Source of the DNA: Isoetes taiwanensis
Taxonomy: Eukaryota; Streptophyta; Lycopodiopsida; Isoetales; Isoetaceae
Direction of reading: 5' to 3'
Assembly: GCA_021234155.1 (NCBI GenBank)
Contig: JAJEKV010000139.1
Span: 1,594,729-1,658,728 of the forward strand
DNA: 64,000 bases
Within the stretch, counting starts at the first letter, position 1, and each line of letters starts with the position of its first letter. Both the position numbers and the translations under genes were made by a program. The notes below the pieces were generated by a model. The model was not told where the DNA came from. It saw nothing but the letters and a program-made list of their open reading frames with translations, and made no database searches. Positions 1 to 10,111 of the stretch are shown here, piece by piece.

Positions 1-600
1 TTCTCTAGCGCCACGGCACCTCTAGACCACAGGAGGGGGAGATGCAACCCTTCACGCCTCATCGGACCAGGGGGGAGATGCAACTGGGGTAGTCCCAGAT
101 GGGTGATGCCATGGGATTGCGTATCCAGGAAGGCTAGAGTCTGTCGAGCCTGATCTAGCCCATGCGCAAAGTATGCACGGGGAGGGGGCGGATGGAGTGG
201 TCAACCCCTAGCCATTGTTCTATGCCAGCCTACGCCATTGCCATGTCTCGATTACTGCTCTATCTTGAGGCCTGGCCGGTCGGTCATCCTCCTTGCAGTG
301 CAGGCCGGGTAGGAGCTCTCTGTTTTATAGTTTGTGATTATCATCTATGCATTGGGTTGTAATGCGATGCACTACCCTCAGAGGTAGTATTTATATATGT
401 TTTATGCTAGTTGACGTGTTATCGCTTCATTATAGAGCCCATAGGGAAAGGCGGCATAAGACACCTTACGTGTTCCCTTCCGCACTAGAGTCACCTCGAG
501 TCGCGGGGTAGGCGAAAAAGGGCCCATCACGGTTCTTGGCCCGGGATGGGGGATTTCACAGGGTGTCTGGCCGGCGTATGTTTAGCGAGGGGCGTCCACA
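1..600 (+). repeat. 5' LTR, 3' portion only
   Basis: Position 1 aligns with about 11,510 inside the right LTR. Both copies share the CACGGCACCTCTAGACCA-like stretch, the CATCGGACCAG stretch, the TTTATATATG box and the ending GTTTAGCG...CA. The copy ends in ACA at 600, immediately before the primer-binding site, as expected for U5. About 1.03 kb of the LTR is missing to the left. Confidence 0.9.
388..399 (+). promoter_or_regulatory. LTR TATA box (5' LTR)
   Basis: TATTTATATATG lies about 200 bases before the end of the LTR. The same box is at the same place in the right LTR. A start about 30 bases downstream would leave an R-U5 of roughly 175 bases, which is reasonable for a plant Gypsy LTR. 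Its role as the promoter is inferred from position. Confidence 0.55.
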
Positions 601-601
601 A

Positions 602-612
602 TGGTATCGAGC
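602..612 (+). promoter_or_regulatory. Primer-binding site, initiator Met-tRNA type
   Basis: TGGTATCGAGC begins two bases after the LTR end. Most plant Ty3/Gypsy and Copia elements use TGGTATCAGAGC, complementary to the 3' end of initiator Met-tRNA. This copy lacks one base (CGAG for CAGAG). It fixes the 5' LTR boundary and the transcription direction. Confidence 0.85.
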
Positions 613-615
613 AAT

Positions 616-635
616 GTTCTTGGTTGACCAAGAAC
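616..635 (+). other. Hairpin just after the primer-binding site
   Basis: GTTCTTGG and CCAAGAAC form a perfect 8-bp stem with a TTGA loop. AGCAAT occurs just before and just after it. A stem-loop here would lie in the genomic RNA leader, where packaging or dimer signals often sit; that role is inference. Confidence 0.5.
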
Positions 636-1077
636 TAGCAATGACCATAACCATGAAGTAGTCCTAACAGGCCTATAGGGGTGTGAAATAAACATTTCCA
701 CCATCGAACCGCGAAAATGGGGAAAAAAAATTTTTCTCTAGGTAGTGGGTCGGACTTAGGTTAAGTGTTAGACGAGGGGTTTGAGTGAGTCAAGCGCACC
801 TTCTAGTAAATTGGGAGTGAAAATCATGCATCTGCATCAAATTTCACCTAAAATGGGTCAAGAATCATGCCAATCGGAGACCAATTGAAAAATGGCGCCA
901 AATTCATAGATTGCACTTGAACCATTAGAAAAATTCGAAATTCAAGTATAATATCAATTAATATGGATTTAACATATATATTTAATAATTAAATAAGCAC
1001 TAAATATCTTGTAATTAATAAGGGGGCTAATAAATAGGGGTAATTATGGTAGGAGAATATTCTCGGGGACCCTCCTC

Positions 1078-1085
1078 TTTAAATA
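1078..1085 (+). promoter_or_regulatory. TATA-like box upstream of the H3-tail-like ORF
   Basis: TTTAAATA lies 93 bases before the ATG at 1178 and is followed by a pyrimidine-rich leader (about 1,100-1,165). It looks like a polymerase II promoter and 5' UTR placed inside the element rather than in the LTR. Function is inferred only. Confidence 0.35.
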
Positions 1086-1177
1086 TCTCGACACCTCATT
1101 TTTCCCTCCAAACTTTCCTCTACCTTCTCTCTCTTGACCAGCCTATCCCCCCACTGTTTTTCTAGGCCCCGTTAAAT

Positions 1178-1627
1178 ATGGCTCGAACCAAACAAACCTA
1201 TAGGAAGATCGCCCTAGGGCCTACCCTCCATGGCGCAGAGCAGCGGGCGCCATGTGAAGAAGATACGAGCACCCTACGGCCCAAGAAGGGGGAAGAGGCT
1301 TCCCCTACCAGCGGCGGCGGCCGGGACGGGTCAGATCCGATGCCGAGAAGCGACCCCTGGGTCGGCGGGGACACCAAAGAACAGAGCGAATCTAGCCGCC
1401 GAGGCCCACTGAGACCCGGAGCAGGAGGGAGGCGAGGTCCAAGAGCAAGTGGAGGCAGGCGGGGCCTTGACCCCCAAAGAAGAAAAAGGAGAAGGTCGAG
1501 TGGCTCAAGAGAGGGCCGCAAGGAGGAAAGAGGGAACAGGAGGAGGAGGCGGGCCCGGGAAAAGCTGAGGAGGAGGGCGAAAGAGGAAAGAAAGCAGCCC
1601 GGTCCCAGCCCAGAGGCAGAGCCGTGA
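1178..1627 (+). CDS. Basic ORF with a histone H3 tail-like N-terminus, inside the retrotransposon
   Basis: The ORF encodes 149 residues and starts M-ARTKQT-Y-RK. After the initiator Met, residues 1-6 equal the histone H3 tail, and R8 and K9 also match; only A7 is replaced by Y. From I10 onward there is no similarity to H3, so this is not a captured histone gene. The rest is rich in Arg, Glu, Gly and Pro, with Arg clusters near the C-terminus, suggesting a disordered nucleic-acid-binding protein. The ATG was chosen because the H3-like match starts exactly at it and a TATA-like box and pyrimidine-rich leader precede it. The reading frame probably continued beyond 1627 before decay, since basic frames run on to about 1,966. 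It could be the N-terminus of a gag-like protein or an extra ORF. No known family was recognised for the body of the protein. Confidence 0.6.
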   Translation: MARTKQTYRKIALGPTLHGAEQRAPCEEDTSTLRPKKGEEASPTSGGGRDGSDPMPRSDPWVGGDTKEQSESSRRGPLRPGAGGRRGPRASGGRRGLDPQRRKRRRSSGSREGRKEERGNRRRRRAREKLRRRAKEERKQPGPSPEAEP

Positions 1628-2925
1628 TAGAGCCTCACGTGAGGAGGGAGGCGGTGGAAGGAGGAGGAGGGAGGGGAAGAGATGGCGGGGGGGGCAAGGT
1701 AGGACCCGAGACCACCTTACCGATTAATGGCCCAAGCCACCTAAGGTGTGCAAAAGGCGAGAAGCCGAGAGCGGGCCTTAGCCTTGGGAAGGGCCGGAGT
1801 CTCACAGCACTTACTCAAAACATACCAAGAATACCTTAGATGGGTGGACAAAGGTATAATGATTGGTACTGCCGTGAGAGCGCCCGGCCGACTGCAAGTG
1901 GAGGCCCGGGAACCAGCCAAACCCCGCCACCGGCCCGAAGCCAGAAGAAGACCCACCATGGGCTAACTTCGGTACACTCCGTGTCTTCAGGAGATTAGAC
2001 ACTTTCACCGGTGCACTAATCTCCTTATTAGGAAGGCACCCTTTGGCGACTTTCATGCGGGGAGATGTCTGCGGCGGTTAGTCACCGAAAAGCTTCTGAG
2101 TGGCGTCGCTCACAACTTCGGAGTCTTGCAAGTAGCGTGGTACGAAACTCACCCGGTTGTTTGAGGAAAGGGAACCTCTAGCGGCGATCCACGCGAAGAG
2201 GGTGACCTTTGATGCTTAAGGATATATACTTGGCGTCGCATCCCATAAGGAATACCCTTGAGGATGCATTCTTGTTTAAAAGTAATGTAATTATTAAAGT
2301 CTCCTATAAATATAAAATTTTGTTGTAAAAAGCTGACCTCAATTCTTGTATGAAATTATGTCTAAATAGCTCAAATTTCACTTTAAGTTTGACCATTAAA
2401 ATTGTATTGTTGAAGGAAAAATTAATTAGTTAGAAACCCTAGCTTAATTAGTTCAAAAAAAAAACTGCCAATTAGAAGGCTTAAACCGGTCGAAAATGGG
2501 GTCTAGCCCTCGGCCTCGGGGGCTACTTCTCGCGACGCCACCCGATTCGACATTTTGATACTAGAAATGTCCAATTAAAGTAAGAAAAGTTGCTAGTTAG
2601 GGTAGAATCGTGCTGAAAGTCATGTTAGGATGTTTAATTTTCCTAAAAACCCTTGTAGAAAGTAAATTGACCCGAAACCGGGTCGCGTCGCGAAAAACCA
2701 CCCTGCGTCCTCGACGGAGAGCCAATTCTCATGGCGCCACCGATTTAAACTCAATCTTGCCTAGATTGACCAATTTTGACCCAACAAACTCTCATGTAGT
2801 GTTTCTTGCTTTGATTTGTCTAGAATTGCCTTGCGTCATGGTAGCTCATTTGGACACCGAGGGCCATAGATTTGGAGTCTTCCCCATCAAGAACCTTTGT
2901 GCCTGCAGCAGGGGCACCCCTAGTC

Positions 2926-2933
2926 TATAAAAA
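2926..2933 (+). promoter_or_regulatory. Strong TATA box inside the element
   Basis: TATAAAAA within TCTATAAAAAGGGCCC is a near-ideal TATA box. The first ATG of the following reading frame is at 3043, giving a leader of about 85 bases after a start near 2,957. It lies in the internal region, not the LTR. It could drive a second gene carried by the element, or be left over from another LTR inserted here. Confidence 0.45.
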
Positions 2934-3042
2934 GGGCCCTCATTTGTCATTTTCTCCCCATCAGAACTGCTCCTAGCTCCTGTGGCGATTTTCTAACCCC
3001 TTGCTCAAATCCAGCAGCCATTTTTCATAGCCATCTCTGCTC

Positions 3043-4580
3043 AATGGCGCCATCAAGCTTTGTTAGATGGTACAATGACTCTAATCACATCCGTGAACTC
3101 CTATTGAGCAAGCCTTTCATGTCTTGATCATCTCTTTGATCTTCATGCCACCTTAACCGAGAACCCCTATTACAGCCCAGGCATCATGTGTCAATATGAT
3201 CGACAAATTACGCCCTCGGAGTTAGCTTGCCACCTAGGGGAGGGAAATGGGTTTCTCTAGATTCTCTTGCTCAAGCCATAGGTGGGGGATCCAGGGGCAA
3301 GAACAAGCTCTGGGATAGAACCAGAAACATGCCAGACTACATGACACATAAGCATCATAGGCATAGGTATCTTTCGAATAGCGGCCTTAGCATTGTTCAT
3401 GCGGTATAGAGGCCGATTAACCAACCGGGGAGCCATCAATCCAACCCTTGGATTTGGCACCACTTTCGACACCCGAACGCTTACGGATAAGCATTGGGGA
3501 GATCGAGACCTCAGCATCACGAACACTACGGCTCCACATAGCGGGAACACCTATGTTGCGGTCAGTGCGACTATGAAGAGGAGGAGGAAGAGAACAAGTT
3601 GGGAGATGAGGGAGAGGAGAATGGAGGCTATATATGGCTTCGACAACAAGAAGTTCTAAAGCGAGACTTGAGCCACGGTAAATCGGCCCTTACCCGGTGA
3701 TTATCGGCCCGAGGAGTACATATTCGCTAATCAGGCATCCCTCAACCTTCCCTGTCGGGAGGAGGGCCTCGGGGATCGGCGAGCTTCTAAGCCTCATAGC
3801 ACAAGAGCAAAGGCGGTGAACTTCGCCGACTACTCCTACCAAGAGATCCCACGGGGAGGTAGCGGCGACACTCCTATCTGCAGGAAAAACCATGTCCAGG
3901 ACATCGGTATTATCAACGGTTAGGTACATGTTTTGCAGCCGGAAACCATCATCATCAGAAAGAAGAAGAATTTCAAGAAATCCAAAGCGGGTTGTACAAG
4001 CGGGGAAGAGGCCCAAGCTCCGCCGACCGGTCGCTCGAAGTATCTCTGCGAAGCATCTAGCGGCATCAACTTGGAGAAGCGCAAAACAACTATGGGAGGG
4101 ATCCGCGAAGATCGATTGCATTAGATGTGTTCGTGGCGGCACAAAAGGAAGAGTCACGGGGAGGCGGGGGCAGGCCGCGGGGGGCAAATCACTTCGGTAC
4201 TACCTTCGGCCCTTAGTCAAGGTCGGATGATAGTCTTCCACAAGGAATTCAGCCCAAAGGGGTGAAGAATCCGGGTGGCTCCTCATAGCACTCGGGGTTT
4301 GGACATCATGCGGGATAGATTTTGGAATGGACCATGTGATACTCTTCAAAGATCGGTAGCCCTTCATGCCCTCGACTTATGAGGGGCCACCTCGGATGCG
4401 CACTTGTCGGTGAGTGGCGGCAAGCGCACGGGAACTCCCAAAGACCACAAGTGCTTAAAGAGCATTGGAGGGGATCGATGGCTAGAATCCCTCTTGAAAC
4501 ATGGGCAAGGGCACGGGATTCAAGAAAATCAAGAACTTCTTCAAGCGGCGCCATTGATTGGAAGAATTGTTTGCTAACTT
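3043..4580 (+). pseudogene. Second extra reading frame in the retrotransposon, broken, unknown product
   Basis: The frame opens at 3043 (MAPSSFVRWYNDSNHIREL). After a one-base shift it continues at 3,123-3,260 with LDHLFDLHATLTENPYY and ITPSELACHLGEGNGF. Further coding-like pieces follow to about 4,580, where a Lys-rich piece (GKGTGFKKIKNFFKRR) precedes AT-rich DNA. I do not recognise the family. The TATA box at 2926 and the AT-rich 3' flank (4,585-4,760) make it look like a self-contained gene cassette placed before gag. Frame shifts and stops break it several times. It may be an additional ORF of the element or an older nested insertion. Confidence 0.4.
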
Positions 4581-4768
4581 AATTAAAATTACATTGTAAC
4601 TCCTTTTAAGTATTATCATAAATGTCCATTAAATGTATTTCTATATACTAATTAATGTATTACAATGATTTTGACTTGTAAAAGAAATTTTCATATGATT
4701 TCTTTTGTACCTAACAACAATTTAATTGTAAGCAAAATGATCATTGCCTAACCTAATAACATCTATTA

Positions 4769-6060
4769 ATGATCAATCCTTGCGACCAAGGAACTCAAGT
4801 CACGGGATCTCAAGATCGACCTACCGACCCACATAATTGGGTACCAAAGGAATCTGTTTGGCGGGGAACAAAGAAGATGTCGGCGGGATATGTCACGAGG
4901 AGGCGGTCAAGCGCAAGGTTGGTGCGGATGAGGAATCAGATGCAACACCTCATCAACCAGGGCGACACCTCTCATGAATGCAGGGAAGATGGTCACCCAC
5001 CTCCACCTTGTTTTCGGGGTGGTGGCGAAAGTTCCTCGGCCCGGGGAAGGGAGGGCAACGAGGGAATGTCGGGGGATAGGAGAAGGAAGAGGAGAACCGG
5101 GGAGTCCATCATCATCTAGCTCCGCTCATGGGGGCTCTCTTCGGTGAGGACAGCTCTATTCAGATGAAGTGACTCACAGCACACCTAAAGGCAAGAAAAA
5201 GGGCAAGAAAGGCAGGATGATTACGAGAAAAAAAGGTGGATAGTGCTATGAGCAATGTATGGAAGACAAAGAAAGGCTGGGCCAGTTCTCGGGGAAAGAC
5301 GGATCCCGTCGCATGGAAGGCTGAAGCATGGCTTGATGAAATGGAAGAATTTGGTAACTCTTACGAATGAAAGACAAGGATATAGGGAAAGTTACTCTGA
5401 CTAACCTCATTGGACGGCAAGGATGCAGTGGAAGGGATATGCTAAGTCTAACAAAAAGAGGAACAATTGTAGATTTAAGACTTTTAGCAAGGCTTTAAAG
5501 TAAGCACTATGTACCAGGTCTCATACTAGTAGGCCAGGATCCGGCTGTTTTACGAGGTTGAATCGAGGTACCTTATCGGTGGCTAAGTATACGAAGAATT
5601 TATGAGGCTTTCGGGCTGAATGTTCACGGAGTCTCGAGAGGAGGCAAGCGTGGATACTTACATTGAGGGTTGAACAAAGAATATCAAGAGGCTTGTTAGA
5701 GCAATCAACACGGTCGGTCCTTGCCAAGAAGATAAAGCTATAAGTTTGGAGGAGGCACCGGCAACTCCGGCCCGGAGAAGCGATCAACCTTGAGGTAAGT
5801 TCAGAAATGATGCTCGGGGGACAATATCCGGGGTAAGCAATGGCGGCTACACCATCGAAGTCGAAGGGCCCGAGGTAAGGGTAAAGCAAAGCTTTTGGGG
5901 ACCGTAAGCCCGCGACGAATGCATCGGGGGGCGCCTCTTAAGCGTCTCCTAGACAGTCTGCCGAAGGAAAAGAGACAGGAATGCATTGAGAAGAAGTTAT
6001 GCTTGGTGCTTCCGGCCAACACGGACACATGATTGTCCATTCGTCATCTGCAATCGGCTT
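4769..6060 (+). pseudogene. Gag region (capsid and zinc-knuckle remnant)
   Basis: The region encodes the structural Gag polyprotein, which forms the particle and binds RNA. Around 5,310 the frame reads AWKAEAWLDEMEEF, like the start of the plant retrotransposon gag domain. At about 5,460-5,520 there is a piece resembling the FSKALKxxYVPG motif of that domain. Near 5,990-6,040 a KKLCLV...GH...DC pattern resembles a CCHC zinc knuckle with bases missing. Stops and one-base shifts interrupt every frame. It sits directly before the protease, as expected. Confidence 0.6.
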
Positions 6061-6146
6061 TGGCGAGAACTCTTGGGCCCAGGGACTCCCCAGCGAGCGG
6101 ACGAGGGGCGATGACCAACCAGGGAGGGCCCGCGACTTCATAGATG

Positions 6147-6850
6147 GTGAGTGTCACATATGTGCAAACATTGAGTCAGATGAGATAGAGAATCAGTCAA
6201 CTGTCATCGCGGCTGATGGGATCATAGATAGTAATCCTTATGTAGTCCTCATAGATACAGGTAGCTCTCATAATTTTGCATCTCCTAGATTGGCTGCTCT
6301 AATGAAGAATAAGGTATTGAAGTCTAAGCCAAGGCCCATTTGCTATGGCCAATGCGCCATTCGGCACACTAAGGGGAGGAGGATCACCTTTGACATAGAC
6401 CTTAGTGGGGCTAAGTGGCCGATGGGAGCAGAAGTCATGGACATTGGAAGATATGATTTGATAGTGGGGATGGAATTTTTGAAGCCAGCCAAAGCCATGA
6501 TTGATTCGCCCAGGAATGAAGTCACCATGGCGGCACCCAGGGCATTCGCTGACAAGTTGATAGTGAAAGGTAAGAAGCTACATTCTCCTATGCAGTGTAT
6601 TTCTTTGAAGCAGCTAAGGAAGAGTATAGAAAGGAATAAAGTGGATTACATCTTGAGGTTGGAATCAGTTGGGCCAGGCAAGCAGGAGGGAAGTGACCCA
6701 AAGGGGAATCACTTGCCCAGGCAGATAGCAAGGCTTATTTCAGAGTTCAAGGATGTATTCCGGATGAAATCCAGGCCACCTTATAGGGGTGTAGAATGTG
6801 AGATCACATTGGCTCAGGATCTGAAGCCTACCAAGAAGGGCGCCATATAG
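6147..6850 (+). pseudogene. Aspartic protease and start of reverse transcriptase
   Basis: The frame is open from 5999 to 6850. The recognisable protein begins about 6,147. LIDTGSSHNF at about 6,248-6,277 is the retroviral-type aspartic protease active site, and DLIVGMEFL near 6,450-6,480 is the second conserved strand. The C-terminal part (LISEFKDVF, then CEITL at about 6,740-6,815) is the usual lead-in to the RT domain. The protease would cut the Gag-Pol polyprotein. The frame stops at 6850 by a one-base shift, and the RT continues in the next frame two bases later. Confidence 0.85.
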
Positions 6851-6851
6851 A

Positions 6852-7437
6852 ATGAGCATTCCAGAATTGACTGAGCTCAAGAAACAGCTGCAGGAATTGC
6901 TCGAGCTTGGATTTATAAGAGCAAGTGTGTCTCCTTTCGGAGCACCTATACTCTTTGTCAAGAAGAAAGATGGGAGCTTAAGAATGTGCATAGACTATCG
7001 CCAGCTCAACAAGCAGACGATAAAGAATAAGTATGCATTACCAAGGCGGATGACCCTAATGGACCGATTACAAGGAGCAAAGGTATTCTCTAAGATTGAT
7101 TTGAGATCGGGGATACCATCGATAAGAATAAAAGAAGAGGACATCCATAAGGCGCTTTGGGAACGGCAGTGCGGTCATTTTGAGTTCCACGGATAATGCC
7201 CTTTGGATTGTCGAGCGCTCCAATAACGTTTATCGCCTCATGAACGATATCTTGAGAGACTTCTTGGATGAGTTTGTTATTGTCTTCTTCGACGACATCC
7301 TAATCTACACAAGTCCCTTGAAGAGCATTGTCGGCATCTCGGGGAAAGTGTTGGAGAAATTGAGGCGTCATCGGTTGTATGGGAAGCTCTCTAAGTGCCA
7401 CTTTGCAACAGGCCGGTGGAGTACTTGGGGCATGTAG
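6852..7437 (+). pseudogene. Reverse transcriptase domain, two frames
   Basis: From 6,852 the protein reads [24 protein letters not shown] and then [15 protein letters not shown] and KIDLRSG, the classic RT blocks of Ty3/Gypsy elements. A shift near 7,110-7,190 moves the frame; the catalytic box FFDDILIY follows at about 7,283-7,309, then GKLSKCHF. RT copies the element RNA into DNA. All catalytic blocks are present, but the frame is broken in at least two places. Confidence 0.88.
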
Positions 7438-7639
7438 TAACATCAGGGAATCTCCACGAGATCCATCTAAGATTGAGGCAATAGTTGATTGGCCAGCTCA
7501 AAGGAATGTGGCAGTAAGAAGCTTTCGGGTTGGCATGGATACTACTGAAAGTTCGTGAAGGACTTTGCTAAGTGGGCGTCCCCTACATGGACCCTCACTA
7601 AGGCCAAGAAGATTAAGGATTGGGCTAGCCATTGGTTAG

Positions 7640-8110
7640 AAAGCCCAAGCTTCTTTTGAGAAGCTTAAAGAGGCCTTAACAACAAAAGACCACCCGGTGC
7701 TTGTTCTCCCCGGATCCAGTAAGGATAAGTTGATAGCAACAGATGCAAGCAAGATAGCAACAGGCAGTCTTGATGCAAGAAGGAAGGGTAATTAAGCCTC
7801 GACTCAAAAGAAGATGAACGGCCTTGAACAGCTACCCAACCCATGATCGGGGAGCTCCTAGCCATTGTCGAGGGCATTGAGGATATGGAGGCATTATTTA
7901 CGGGAAGGAAGTTTAGGTTAGATCCCATCATCACGAGCCTTCAAGTATCTTTTCACCCAGCCACTCCTCAACTTAAGGCAAAGGAGGTGGATGGAATTCC
8001 TTGAGGAGTCTGATTTTGATATTATATATAAGCTGGTAAGCAATGTTGTAGCGGATGCCCTCTCTAGGAGGCCATTTCGCACAAGGGCCTTTTGTAATGC
8101 GATTTCCACT
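7640..8110 (+). pseudogene. RNase H domain remnant
   Basis: At about 7,690-7,785 the frame reads PVLVLPGSSKDKLIATDAS, matching the first strand and catalytic Asp of the RNase H found after RT in Gypsy elements. At 7,991-8,070 it reads [13 protein letters not shown] and NVVADALSR, which closes the domain in almost all plant Gypsy elements. Frames shift between these blocks. Confidence 0.75.
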
Positions 8111-8279
8111 CTTCGAGTGAGTTTGGCAAGAAGATTGAGGAGTCCTTGCCAACCGTGTGGACTTCAAGGAGGTGTGGGAAAGCCTCTCCAAAGGAAGCCA
8201 GAGCAGAAAGGGGAGGGGAAGCCTTCAAGCATTTTAAAAAGGAAGGCAACTGTTGTACCACAAGCATAAGTTGTGTGCG

Positions 8280-9330
8280 AATCTTGAGGTAAGGAAGTTA
8301 ATTCTTCATGACACACATAATTGCAGTAATAGCGGGGCATCTTGGGCTTCATGAAGACATATTTCAAGATTCGGCGTACTTCTGCCGGCCAGGGAATGAA
8401 GAGGCGGAGCTGCATATATTGGGATTGCGGTTATGTCGCTGAGACCAAAGCGGAGCAACCGGTTCCGGGTGCTTTAGAGCCATTGGGGGTGCCAAATGCA
8501 AAGTGGGAGGTCATAAGTATGGATTTCATCACGGGACTCCCTAGAACTCTTGAGGCAAGGATGCATTGATGGTTGTCGAGATAAGTTATCTAAGATGGCA
8601 CATTTAATTGCCTTGCAAGACTACCGGACACCGCATTAGAACCTTTGCCAAGTTATTTGTAAGGGAGATTTTTAGACTCCATGGCATGCCTCGGAGATAA
8701 TATCTCACGATAGAGATTCTAAGTTCATGGAGTGCCTTTTGGCGGGGATCTCTTTAGCACCATCCGTGACGAAGCTCTCCATGAGTAATGGCATATCATC
8801 CCCAAGCAGATGGCGGGGCGGAAAGGACCGAATCCGGATCATTGAAGACATGCTTGAAGCTATGTGTGGAACAAAGCGGTCAAAGTGGGATGAGTACATT
8901 CACTTGGTGGAATTAGCCTAGCGGTGCCAAAGCGGGGAGTCATCTCAGATGTCGCCTTTCATGGTGAACTACGGCTACCAGTGCTTAACCCCGGATACCT
9001 GGCACAATCCTGTGTCCAAGGTAGAAGTGTCCCAGCAGATGTTAGGGGATATGCAGCAGCTAGTAGAGGAAGGGGTTATTTATTGGCGGCAAAGTCGGCG
9101 GAAGAGTGTAGGCCGGCAAAGCCTGAGGACCGTAAAGGGAGTTTAAGGTGGGAGATACGTTTGGTTGAAGATCAAGGTGAAGCAAGCCAAGGCATGGATT
9201 GGGAGTCGCAAAGAAGCTTGCCCCTAGGTGGAGCTGGGCCGTTCAAGATTTTTAGAGAGTGGGCTCTCAAGCCTACAAGTTGGATCTTCCAGCCCATCTT
9301 AAGGTCCACAAGGTCTTCCACGTAAGTTTA
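8280..9330 (+). pseudogene. Integrase with zinc-binding and DDE core
   Basis: Around 8,300-8,440 lies a degraded H2C2 zinc-binding region. ISMDFITGLPRTLE at about 8,512-8,553 holds the first catalytic Asp. DRDSKFMEC near 8,709 holds the second. AYHPQADGG followed by AERT near 8,790-8,830 holds the Glu, and KWDEYIHLVELAY ends the core near 8,920. FMVNYGYQC near 8,958 begins the C-terminal part. The enzyme would insert the cDNA. At least five frame breaks are visible. Confidence 0.85.
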
Positions 9331-9570
9331 TTAAAAAGGCACAATCCTAACCCTGAGGAGGTTTTGGATACTCCAACCTTGTTGGAAATGACGGAGGAGC
9401 AAGTAGAAATAGTGCCCGAAGTTACTTCTTGATAAGTCATTCAAGAAGACTAGGAGGTCTCGGTTCCTCCAATATTTGGTTAAGTGGAAGCACTTGCAGC
9501 GTGGAAGATCACGACATGGGTATTGAAGCAAGATTTGGAGAAGCAATACCCGTGAGTTTATGAAGGAGTT
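9301..9570 (+). pseudogene. Integrase C-terminal chromodomain
   Basis: HKVFHVSLLKRHNPNPEEVL is the standard end of a chromoviral integrase. After two small shifts the frame reads RSRFLQYLVKWKHLQR (about 9,462-9,509) and TWVLKQDLEKQYP (about 9,516-9,553). The YLVKW core and the downstream Trp match a chromodomain, a module that can guide integration by binding modified histone tails. Histone binding by this copy is inference. The domain is split over three frames. Confidence 0.8.
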
Positions 9571-9740
9571 TGATGGGCCGTCCTCCCCTTGGTCGAATTC
9601 CGACTTGCCGTGGTTAGCTAGTATGTTGATAGTTAGCTTTGAGCCCGGCGCATGCATTCTACTTAGGAGGGTGCATGTGCCAGAACCTTGGATCGTGTGG
9701 GGCGATGATGGATCGCCTTTAGGGCATTCTCTAGGCCACA

Positions 9741-10111
9741 CGCACCAAGGTGCGCATGACCATTAGGGTCATGCGAGTGAGGAATGAGGCATGGTGGGCA
9801 ATGATGGGACATAGATCGGGTGATCTCTATGCCACGATGCGGGTACGCACCACCCGGCCGTAGGAGGGTCATGGTGAAGCTTAAGTGATCATCTTGTGAT
9901 GATGGGATCGTGAGAGACGTTCCCCTAGCTGAAACCCTCGGGGCATGATGCCTTTGGGGTGTACTCGATCCGGGGGGATCGTGTACAAGGTAGCACTTCG
10001 ATCATGGGCAATGATGGGAGCATCTTAAATGATCCCCTAGCTCAAATCCGAAAGGGCCATGATCTTGGGCAGGGGTAGTAGGACAACCTTGAGCCGTGGT
10101 TCGGCTCAAGG
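9741..10111 (+). other. Array of stem-loops in the retrotransposon 3' leader
   Basis: Five inverted repeats follow one another in the non-coding part after pol. They are 9741-9754 (CGCACC/GGTGCG), 9754-9774 (GCATGACC/GGTCATGC), 9810-9831 (CATAGATC/GATCTCTATG), 9961-9986 (GTACTCGATCC/GGATCGTGTAC) and 10087-10111 (CCTTGAGCCG/CGGCTCAAGG, a perfect 10-bp stem). GATGATGG-like words recur between them. Confidence 0.55.

Noticed and set aside
1178..1627. Captured histone H3 gene
   Set aside because: Similarity to H3 ends at residue 9-10; there is no GGKAPRK or histone-fold sequence. A short mimic fits better.
1198..1638. Minus-strand Leu/Arg/Pro frame opposite the H3-like ORF
   Set aside because: Shadow of the GC-rich basic ORF; no motifs.
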